Below, one piece after another: positions 23,101 to 35,100 of a stretch of DNA of 64,000 nt. Positions within the stretch are counted from its first letter, which is position 1; every line of letters starts with the position of its first letter. Both the position numbers and the translations under genes were made by a program. The notes under the pieces were generated by a model. The model did no database searches. It was given only the letters and a program-made list of their open reading frames with translations, and was not told the DNA's origin. This DNA comes from Sipunculus nudus (Eukaryota; Annelida; Sipuncula; Golfingiida; Sipunculidae). The stretch covers positions 51,434,079 to 51,498,078 of the forward strand of contig CM049309.1 in the NCBI GenBank assembly GCA_026874595.1, read 5' to 3'.

Positions 23101-26100
23101 TTGATTGAAAAGTGTAGCTTTTATTTAAGTTTTCATACACCATGTCAAGTGTTGTTTACATCTAGCACACCATGTAGTACAGCCTTCACTTGTGTTATGT
23201 AACCTACCCCAGGCAGCTTGCCTTGGCTCAGCTTGGCCACTACTAGCAGGCTTCCCCTCTGCCCTGCACCCCCCCCCCCACAGATGGTGCATTAACTAGA
23301 TAAATGTTATATTTTTTTGTATTTTATTAGCTCAGCTGACTATAAGTCATCTGAGCTATAGTCGTGGTCCATTGTCTGTCCGTCCGGATGTCCGTCCGTA
23401 AGACTGGCACCTTTCGACACCATTGGACCTACGAATCTGAAATACGCCATACAGTTAGATGTCCCCAGAATCTCCTACCATGCCAAAAATTTGGTCAATA
23501 GGACTTGGTTCCTTCAAGATATTAAGGAAAAACCTCAATTTTTTATTAGAAATCTACTTTCACACTTCAGGACTGCCTAATATCAAAACCTCTCATCTGG
23601 TTTTCTTCATATTTACCATAAATATTCCTCTATATAGTTCCTATGTACATGCCAGAAATTAAGTCAGTATTATATAATTTAAAAAAGTTATGGGCCCAAA
23701 CATAATGGACTTTGTAAAATAATCAGGAAAGATATTAGGTCACTTAAGACCAAAAGTGTTAAAGGTAGGGATTTTTTTTTCAGTAATATAACTTTAATTG
23801 ATCAGAATTTAATTGTATACCAAAAATTAGATCAAAATCTGTTAATTTTTTTTAAATATTGGCAAAAATTTAAAATTGGTACTATAAATTTTGCCCAAGT
23901 TTGACCATGGCACGTTTTTTTCCTGTAAGTACTGTGGATTTAATTTTCACAGCATGTTTTTGTTGGCATTTTGTCTGTTAACACCAAAAATTTGAAACCA
24001 GTTGATCAAAAACTGTAGATTTTATTCAAGTTTTCAAGCACCATGTCACATCAAGTTTACATCAAGCTAGTGTTATGCAGTTTGCTAGAGCTCAGCTCCC
24101 CAGCTTCAGCTCTTAGTTCCTTCAATTTAGCATACAGTTAGATGTCTCCAAAATCCCCTACCATGCCAAGAATTTGATCACTAGGACTTAATACCTTCGA
24201 AATATTAATGAAAAACTTCATTTTTCCATTAAAAACCCATTGTTACACTGTAAGACTGCCTAATATCAAAACCACTGATCTGACTTTGATCATATATAAT
24301 ATACATATTTTTCTATACATTTGCTATGCACATGCCAGAAATGATGTCAGTATTGCGTAATTGTTTTAAGTTATGGGCCCAAACATAATGCACTTTTTAA
24401 AAAATCAAGAAATATATTTACTCCCTTAACAAGAGGATTGCTGAAGCTAGAGATTTTTTGTCAGGGATGTGACATTATTTAATCAAGATTCAATTGAATA
24501 CCAGAAATTAGTTCTGAGTTTTTCAAATTTTATAAGTGATTAGTATAAATATAAAATTAGTACCTTAAATTTTGCCCAACTTTGACCATGGCACGTTTGT
24601 TTCCTGAGAGCACTGTTGATATAATTTTCATATCATGCACACAGATAAAGGATTTCATCTTTGTAGTTTAGAAAGCTGAAAGAAATTGGCAAAATAATGT
24701 AGCTTTTATTAATGTTTTTATGAGACCATGTCAGACTCAGGCTTAATCCAGCCCCTCTTCAGTCACCTGTATGTTGACCTTGTTGACCTTGTTGACCTTT
24801 CATCAGATTATGCATGCTTGAGCTAAGCATACACTGGGGCAGCCAGGCAGCTAATGCCCAGCCACAGTTGATCCAGGTGTCCAACCCAACTCATCTAGTA
24901 GTTGTTTTGAAAAACAACATAACAATAAACAATAAATTAATAATTTTGTATTGGTTTTTATAACAAATTAAAGAAAAATTAATAGAAAAGGAATTTGTTA
25001 GTTGATGAGTAACAGAAAATTAACTTGCAGTTACTGATGATGTAAGAATCTTGTATGGATGGATAGAATGTCAGTGTCAATGTTATTCCAAATAACACCA
25101 TGCAGTCACCTATGGTATTTTTCAGTGAAATTTTAATGATAAAAAAATAAATCATATTATTCATTTCTAATCGTTAGGGATCATATGAAGGAAATTAATG
25201 GTAGACAAAGGTGCAGTTGATAATATTAATCTAGATTCCTACTGTGTCTAGTGTGTAGATTGATGTGAAAGTAGTCCAAAGTGAATATATTACATTTATT
25301 TTTTTTAATATAAATAAAAGCCATAAACCCAGGTACTTATGATCATTATTTAAATTTGTGAATTTTGTATATTCTGGATTCTCAACATCATTGTTTGGCT
25401 AAAACTGAATAAATACTAGACATGGTGGGAATGCTTTGCAAATGTATTTGAATACGAATATGAATATGATCTGCATTAAAAAATGTTATTGCATAAGAAT
25501 GGGAATTCAGGTAAAAATGAAAGTATTTGAATACCAGTGCAGATACTTTCAAAATGTATTCATGAATGCATTCATGAATATATTCTATAATATTATTTCA
25601 ATAATCATTTCAGTTAAATTTTATTTTAAAAAAAACATATGATTTTCTCATTTTTTTTTTAATAAAAATTATATTGGCACAATATTTGTTATTAAATTTT
25701 AATAAATAGTTAAACTCTTTTATTATATGTGCTGCTTATAAGTTACATGGCCAAGTCAAAATCTGTGTGACAATAGCACTCCATTTGTTAATAAAATAAA
25801 TGAAATCAATCCTCTTCCCTGTCTACTATCAAAATCATACATAAGCTTAACACCAACAACTCATAATACAGCTTATATTTATTACCACACAAAACAAGCA
25901 TGTGCCTCTTTCCAAATCATATTTTTTATCATATATAACAGCTGAGGGCTGTGACCCATGGGTCCCTTGTTATTTATTGTTATTCTTGGCTATGCTTCAT
26001 TTTAGATTTACATTTTAGATATTGTACCATTTTAGATTTAGATTTTAGATATTGTACCACCAGGGTTATAATGATTAACGTACACATTTAATTGTGTCCA

Positions 26101-29100
26101 CAAAGTGGTGTATTGCTATGAAAGTGTGGATGTGCGTCAGATGAGTAATTTCTTACTTCAGAAGAGTAAAAAATTCACCTGATGTGAAATTGACTATTAA
26201 TTCCAGTGATAAATTATAGCTGAGATAGTAATTAGCACAATGATATTGTTTGTCCCTCATTCAACCAACAGTGTGTATACTTTATTTGAAAAGATGTTTT
26301 TATTTGATCAAATTTACTGAATCTTTTATTTTATTTCGGTGAATAAAATTAAGCATGTACTGAAAACTCCAATGTGCAAAACTTTTCAATAGTGTTTCAA
26401 GGGATAATCTTGAAGATGCCATGTTGTGGCATTATTTTCTTTTAAATTCAGTTTAAACATTTGTGATTTAAAAATAATAAAATATATGTGTATGTATAAT
26501 ATGACCCAATATGAGCTACACTCTGGATATATAATGATTGCAACTTAGATTTCTGATATTTTAACTTATATTTTCAGATTTTTTAATTACAAATTTATAA
26601 AACTTGTAAATAAAAAAAAATGAATAAGATAAAAACTATTAAATGGAAAAAGTAGATATGCTAAAAAAATAGGCTTATATATAAACTTAAATGCATTATT
26701 CCTTGAAAGTGAAATAAAGGTATTAGTCCATTCTGTCCACTTGCCTATCCATCTGTAAATTTTTCATATGCATCACAGTATCTCAAAACTTTTACTGTTT
26801 TTCTTCATAACAGTTTTGTCAGAGTATACATTTTGCAATCATATATTTAGAACTTTAATATAACCAAGTAGGAGGGCCCCTTTCCTCTCAGCCTCTCATA
26901 TGCTTATATATATGAAAAATATCACAATAGAATATTTTGCATATTTTGCATTTGTAAAAATTTCAAACTTCAGCTGAGCGCCGAGACCCATTGGTCCCTT
27001 GCTTTAGGTTTTTGACCTGTTTAAACTTGAATGTTATGTATTATTTGTTCTTAAATTGATAGATAAATGTTTCAACCATGTTCTCAGAGAACTTAAAATC
27101 TTGTGACCTTGGCCCTTGTCTTGAAGGTCAAATAAGCCAAATTAATATATTCTGTCTTTAGCATTTTTGTGTTATGTGTATTGCATATATGTCCCTTAAA
27201 GTGGACACAAAAGTTGATTCCACCAATTTATCTGAGGAGTTTAAAAACTAATGACCTTGATCTTATTCTTTTCCTGTATAACATGTATAGACCAGTCACG
27301 ATTAGATTCACATTAGATTCACATTTCATATATGTGTGACCAATCACTAAATGAAGAAACCCTGTCCACATGGTGTCAGAAGGTCAAGATCATGACTGAA
27401 GTTTTGGTTTTCAATTTGGTTTTCAGATGATAAAATTCCTGTAATGTTATTTTCGGTCAGCTGAGTGTCATTACCCATGGATCACCTGTTTTATATTTTG
27501 TTTAATGTCAAAGGCAGCTTCCGCTCAAACACTACGCAGCAAGTACTCTGCAGATTTCACCATCAAATATTTTTATTACACAAACCTGAGTAAAGTGTAC
27601 TACTGCTGCTTTAATGAAATACAGTAATATTATGAAAAGAAAATTACACAGATTTATATCAAATATTAACCATGCTCTCTTAAGGAAGAAGAAATAAGTA
27701 AATACTTTCCAAATCATTTTATAACTGAGGAGATATTAAATGAAACAGATCATGTTTGAGATGTATGTCCCATTTTTATGGGATCTTGGTTTCAAGTGAC
27801 ATCCCCAGTTGTATTATATTATGAAGATCAGTATGAATGTAGGGAATGGTTCATACATAACAGTATAAATATTTTTCATCATTTTGGTTTTCACATAAGT
27901 CCATGAGATGTAAGTGAGTGTAAAATTAAATTAGACATTTTGAAAACTAAAGGTACCTTAGACATAGATGAGTTCAAGTTGAAGAAAAAGGCTACCTTTT
28001 TTGACTGAAAGGGAGAACTTTCCACAAAAGGAAATAAAAATTTTAATTAACTAAGGATACAGTCATATAATGTAATTAAAGTGAAAGCATTTTCATCTCT
28101 TATTGGGATATTCATTGGTAAATTGTTACCTGTGAATTAACACCTTTAACGGTTTTCACATAATTTGTATTAAACTATAACAACAGATATGAGGTACTTT
28201 TTTCATTCATCACCTGTCAGATCATATGCAGTGTGTGCATGACAAAAGAATGTGAACAGGTATTTAACTAAGTAACTACGATTTGGCTGCATTATTACGT
28301 AGGTACTCCAAGGGCGTGTCCACTCCCCACCGCCATGTGAGGACCAGACTATACTTCACCAGTGAGAGTCACATTCACTCTCTGCTCACCATCCTGCGGT
28401 ACGGTGGTCTGTTCAACGTAAGTCATTACTTCAAACATTCTACCACAATATGTCAATATAATATAGCAAAATAGGTTAAGGCAGTTTGCATGGAAGTAAT
28501 TGTTTATTCATTATTTTTGTTTCAGAACTATAAACCTTCTAGCACCATCAGACAGATATTACTGCAGTTTGTCTAGCCCTACATTGGACTGAAATAATAT
28601 GGCCATAAAGAATTTTACTTGTGATGACATCATAAGCAGACAAACTTCAAACACCATATCAACTTACGGCACTATATATTTTTTAATAACACACAGTAAA
28701 TATAAATTTCTTGTTTTGATAAATAAGTTATAACTTAACAGCAACACAATAAATATTGGTAATATGCGGGGTATAAAAAAAATGAAGTGTAACGGGGAAC
28801 ACCACGGGGAAAACCGGGAGAGAGGATAGAGGATAGAGGCAAAACTGTGTTGAACATGACGGCAAGAACCCTCATGACGGCCACGTGCCTGGTGGTTCTC
28901 ATTGCAAGACGTACGTACGGCTGTAGCAAAAGCTCATACTCTACCGAAATACTCAAGTGTGCCTCCTGTAACGTTTTAGGCAGTCACATCGGAGCAAGGT
29001 TTACGACAGAATGGCAACGGATGACCACGAGTCACTTACTTGAAATGCAAAAGTGTTTGTTTTACCAACTTTGAATTGTCTTCACTTCAGTTGGCTCAAG

Positions 29101-32100
29101 GCTAACTGAAAAGGGCCATTTGTGTGGAACGCATGCACGGACCTCAGTACACAGTGAACAACCGTGCGTTCCTAATTGTGACGAAAACAGGGTCCGTGAA
29201 TTCGCCCTGTTACAGAAGAGAGTAGATTTAATCCATGTATTATCTCCTACTGACAGGTTGAGAATGACGAGCAGTGGGGCCGGGCGATGGAGTATCTGTG
29301 TGCTGTCTCAGAGCTCAACTACATGACGCAGATTGTGATTATGATGTACGAGGATCCCACAAAGGTAACAAGTACAAAATCTGGATTTAACACCATCAAC
29401 TCCATATAACCCATGTTGATTTCATGCTGTCCACACAAATTGCACCTTGACACAAGATGTCATCTTTCTCGATACAAAATCCACATTGAGTTCATGCCAT
29501 CCTCATAAAATACATGTTGAAACCAGAAATAGTAGTCAGAGACTACATATATACCTTCACCACCATTCTGATCAAACTTTGGTGTGTGCTTAAGAAATAT
29601 TTGATAGCAAGCTCATGGAATCATGTGTCACTCGAATGCTGCATCACAAGTGAGTTCTGTAAAACAAGTGAGTTCTGTAAAACCTCTGGCTCTGATACAC
29701 ACGAATGACTCTGGCCATGTGCTATTGAGTTTAAAGTAAACTTCTTACGACCAATCCAAGGTCATGCCTTTTACACATACTGATAGGACTGAAGTAACAT
29801 ACCTTCTCATATAAGTCTGGTAGTTAAAATAAGATCATCTGCATTAAAATTTAAGAAGAAATCAAAAATGTGTTGCAGGATCCACAGTCAGAAGACCGCT
29901 TTCATGTGGAGCTACACTTCAGCCCTGGGGCGTACACTATAGGTTCAGGAGAGCATGTCCCAACAGGCAGAGGCTACCAGCCCCAACAGCCTATGGACAA
30001 GGTAACTCAGTTATACATCAAGTAGACTGGTCCTCTGCTCAAATTGAGAAGCTGAGAAGCCTAAAGTTTAACATTGTTCATGTTGCAACAACCTTTGAAA
30101 ATGTTTCTTTCCTAGATCCTTTCTGGTTAAGTTATAATCAACAAGGAGACATGCATTTTAAATGAATGATTAAATTCCTGCTGTTCAGGAATAGAAAATC
30201 AGATATTTAAGAATCCTGTATGAAGGAGAGGCTTACAGTGGTTGATGAGTTTATTTCTATATCAATATCTGAGTCAAAATTCTTTGTAAATGGGCATTCT
30301 TAGGTTTTCTTAGACTTTCTTTTCAAGTACAAAACCAATTAAAATTTTTATTTTCTTTCTTTTGCACATCTTTGCACTAGATCTCAAATATGGCTGACCT
30401 TCAAAAACTGACCTTTGGGTATAATATTAGTCCTGGTTGACAGAATTTCACCTCATTATTTTTTACCTTGACCTCATTTCCATGGACATACATTCCTTTA
30501 CTTCTTCCCCATTATTGCTGTTGTGGGAGGCTTACATTCCTTTACTTATTCCCCATTATTGCTGTTGTGGGAGGCTTACATTTCTTTACTTATTCCCCAT
30601 TATTGCTGTTGTGGGAGGCTTACAGTGATCACTGGGCAATTGCAAAAATCTAGTTATCTCCACCTGTCCATAGGTGGAGATATTTGTTTTTCCCATAATT
30701 TTTTTCTTATTATTATTATTTTTCTGTCACCTTTTTCATCCGATTTCTTAGATACATACCCTAGAAGTACCTCACTATGGGCCAATTACTTTGACCCAGT
30801 TTCAGTGATCTTGACCTTTTGTTCAAGGTCACAGGGGTAAAAAACTGATTTTTCAAGATTTTCAATGTCAATTTTCTCCTTATCTATATGGAGTACAGAC
30901 ATGGATAAAAAAAAACTACAATAATATCTGATTCCTAATATTTCTGGGGGTACCACTTGGAACTCACTCATGCAAAACTATATTAGATGGGTGAGTCAGC
31001 ACTTTTCAAATGGACATCTTTCCAGATAAACCATTTTACCTGGAAAGTTAGAAGCTTTACAGACATTTGCAATTACAAAGTAGGAGTGCAGTGGCAAGTT
31101 TGGTAGCAAAATCTTTAATAGTTTTTTAATAATATGCAAATTACAAAAATGTGATGTCAGCTTTTAGACCTTATCTGTGAAAACTTAACAAGGAAAGACC
31201 AGATTTCAGTTCTGTTTCACAGAACTATAGTTCTTATTGAAATGTTTATAATACAAGCAATTGGGTCAGTAGGGGTCAAGGTGACAGTAGAGGTCAAAAA
31301 GTTGATGGCCATTCTTATTAACTACTCAAGATATCAAAATCATACAATGAGTGTCTGTTTACAAGGATCCTTCGCTTTGTTTACCATAATTAGTTATTAA
31401 TTATCATCATCAGTCTCACAGGTACGTCACTTCCAGTCATTTCCGATTGGCAGGGATCTCCTCCTAAGCTGTTTTACCTAGAACCTTTTAACTCTGTCAA
31501 AATAGTCTTTTATAACATAGAAGCACAGTACGAAGTTTGGTTATGAATCTTTATTACTTTTTGAATAATATGCAAATTACCAAATTTGACATCAGTTCAT
31601 CTATGTAAACTCAACAGAGATCAACCAAATTTGATTTCTCTTTTACAGAACTATCATTCTCAAGCTGTCAGATATGGATAAAGAGTAAGATCAGTGGGGA
31701 ATATCCCAAAAGTGGAAAATTGAGGGATGGGGTGGGGGGTATAGGTTGAGATCCATGACTGTCATATGACAGTTACAAGAATTCTAGTTTGCTATTGTTC
31801 CTTACAGAGTGAGAAACCTCCGGCACCAGAGAAACCCAGAGACCACCTGGTCAGTGACAGAGTCAGCTCTGCTCCAGTCACACTCATGCCTAACGGAAGT
31901 GCCAAAGCAGGTACAGAACCTGAAACTGTACTGCTGGAGTCTACACCATATGATCAAGGCACTTTGGATAGTTCAAACATACCTGAGAAGGCGGTGCCAC
32001 AAGATGAAATAGATGGGGGCATGCCATTGAGCCAGGTGAAATCAGACAGTATAGAGACTGGTTTGTCTGAGACAATAAGTTCAGATGAGGTGAGTGTGAA

Positions 32101-35100
32101 ATATAAGCAGGGTGTAGACGGTAAGAAATCAGAGACAGAAGTTAGAAGGGCGGAGGGAGGTCCTGTGCCAAGTAGTGATAGTATAGCTGGTGGCGGGACC
32201 GCCAGTTTCTGTGGCATTGGAACAGACTTTGTTGACGACGCTGGAAGATCTGAAATTTTATCAAAAGGCACCAGTTTGATGGACATCATTGATGTGATGC
32301 CTGAGGTTAATGTTGGGACTGGTCAGTCAAAGGCGAGGACAGAAAAAGAGCCACACAGGCCCCGAGCGCTCAGTAGCGGGAACCGAAAACGGTCCAGTAG
32401 TGGCACAAGGGTGACGTTTAGCAGTGGTGGTAGAGGTGTTACTGAGGTAGTTCTGGGTGATATGGGGATGAGTGAGCTTGCTATTGGTGCACCCAATACA
32501 ACTTTAACGAATGACCCACCAGTCAAAACTCAGGTAAGTAACTTACTTTGTGATATAGGTGCTAACATACTTAGTAAACTGAGATGACATTTCCCCTGCT
32601 GAGCTGTAGCAGTTCCTGTTCATCCGTTCAGCGTCTGCCTGACTACCCAACAAACCTGTGTGATTTTAAAAACAAAAAGGATTTCAGATTTACCATCAAA
32701 AAAGTAAAAAGTTTAGAAGTAATTTAGCTGCTTTAGAAGCAGTTTCAAAGTAGTTAAAGAATCAGCAACTTTTATGAAGTCAGAATGAAAGTTCCCATGA
32801 AAGCATTTGTGGAGCACCCATGTTGAAAATATTTACATTGTTGAAGATTTTTCAAAGTTGCATTCAGTCAGTGGTAAACATCCATTAAAAAAGAAGCTTT
32901 GTGTGTCAGTCAGTTTTTTTCAGGTCTGATTTAACAGGTATGTTTGTTTAGGGATTGACATTATTCAAATTAGTATATTGAAAACTTAAGCAAAAGGAAT
33001 AACATTACACAGTATGAATCTGGATACACAATCTGGATTTTTGAAATCCAAAAATAAGAAATACAGATTTCTCATGGGTCCAGGCAATGTAGGCAGTGAG
33101 TACAGGCACTGTGTGGGCACTCATATTTTAAATTGCTACAATGCATAGAACAGCTTAGTGCAAGTGCTGATTAAAGGGGCTTATTCCAATATCTGACCCC
33201 TTTTAGCTAAAGATAATCTTGCGAATCTCTCATAAAAATGGGTCAGAAAATGCCAACCCCACAGTACACAAGCTATACATTTTGTTTGTACCCAAGCATG
33301 TATAACAGATGGGGGGCCTGCCAAGATAATCCAAACATGTTAAACAAGGACCTATGATGATAAATCAATGAACCAGAGTTTTGCAAATGGCGTTTTGGCA
33401 ACAAGTGACTTTTCAACTTAGACACAAATGCAACAGTCACCTTCAGTTGCATTGTTTTGTCTGTTTCTCAGCATGGACACGTGTACTGTGTTTACTAACA
33501 TCTTGCAGACAGGTCATACATCCATCACAGTGATATAATAAGAACCTTTCTTAGCAGTAATTACCTAAGTTCATTCACAAGGTAAGCCAGATATAACAAA
33601 TTCTACAGGCAATTCAAGTGAATAGCTAGCTTTAAAGGCAAAGCAGACAATGCTCCAGTTAGTTGCAGGGCTCAAATTCACTTTTCAAAATCTCTTGTCA
33701 GGCAGGTTGGAGGTCATTCTTACCTGTCCAGATGAAATGCTGACCTGCCCAGGGAAAGACTGATCTGTACATGAACTTTTGCGGCCACTTGTAAAATATT
33801 TCAGAATGTGTGAGAATAACATTGATAGTATGGTTTAGGTGGCATTAAGGGTGCACTAAAAAGCACTTTTAAAATTAAATGATGGTGCAGTGGTCTGGAA
33901 GAGCCTTCATGCGCCATTAGTCAGAAGCCCTGCATGTTGAGAGAATGTATCATTAGTTACTCTTTCCATGCATATATATAGTATGAACCAAGTCTTCAAA
34001 AGGTTACCACAGGTTACCATATATAAGGCAGTGACTGTCAGCCACTCAGCACTACTGTTGGTTGAATAATTGGACAGGTCAGAGTCAGTCCAAGGCTATC
34101 CAAATTGCAGATATACTTGTTCCAGACAGTCAGTCCATTTTGTCAAGCGCTGTATGATCAGCATATCTGTGTACAGTTATGAGACTTAACTGATGCTTAT
34201 TTGACAATTGTATCACACTGCATATTAATGGAATTTGTTTCTTTTTATGCCCCTGCCACAAAGTGGCCGGGGCATATAGTTTTACCCATGTCCGTCCTCC
34301 TGTCATTCCGAAATAAACAGTTGTACGGACTTTTTTTCGCAATGCCTGCAGATATTGGCCTGATTTTTGGTGTGTGGGCAGATAATGACCAGTTACAGAT
34401 GGAGTTCGCGTTTCGTCCCGGTTGACTTACTTTTGACCGTTTTACGGCTCCTAAACTTAGAAAATTTCATGAAATATAGAAATTGTCATGACAAATACAC
34501 ATGTACAGACCTTTTTTCGCAATGCCTGCAGATATTGGCCTGATTTTTGGTGTGTGGGCAGATAATGACCAGTTACAGATCAAGTTCGCGTTTCGTCATG
34601 GTTAACATACTTTTGTACGTTTTACGACTCCTTAACTTAGAATATTTCATAAAAAATAGAAATTTTCATGACAAATACACATGTACAGATTTTTTTTTGC
34701 AGTGCCTGCAGATATTGGCCTCATTTTTGGTGTGTGGGCAGATATTGACCAGTTGCAGATCGAGTTCGCATTTTGTCCCAGTTGACTCTCATTTTGACCG
34801 TTTTATGGCTTCTGAACATAGAAAATTTCATGAAAAATAGAAATTGTCATGACAAATACACATGTACTGATTTTTTTTGCAATACCTGCAGATATTGGCC
34901 CGATTTTTGGTGTGTGGGCAGATAATGACCAGTTACAGATCGAGTTCATGTTTTGTCCCAGTTGACCTGCTTTTGACCTTTGACGGTGCTCTAACATAGA
35001 AAATTTCATAAAAAAGTGCACATGTACAGACTTATTTTTGCAATGCCTGCAGATACAGGCCTGATTTTTGGTGTGTAGGCAGATATGACCAGTTACAGAT

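Larger units (their letters stand above)
22106..27490 (+). repeat. Family A2 element (outermost of three nested copies)
   Basis: The head near 22106 (AGCTCTGCTGAGTCATGGTGAGCTATAGCAATTACC) is a variant of the family A hairpin head; a similar head is at 44113. The tail near 27456-27490 has GTCAGCTGAG, ATTACCCATGGATCACCTGTT. Between them 22436-27003 is a complete family A element, so this copy is only about 0.8 kb of its own sequence (22106-22435 and 27004-27490). Confidence 0.55.
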
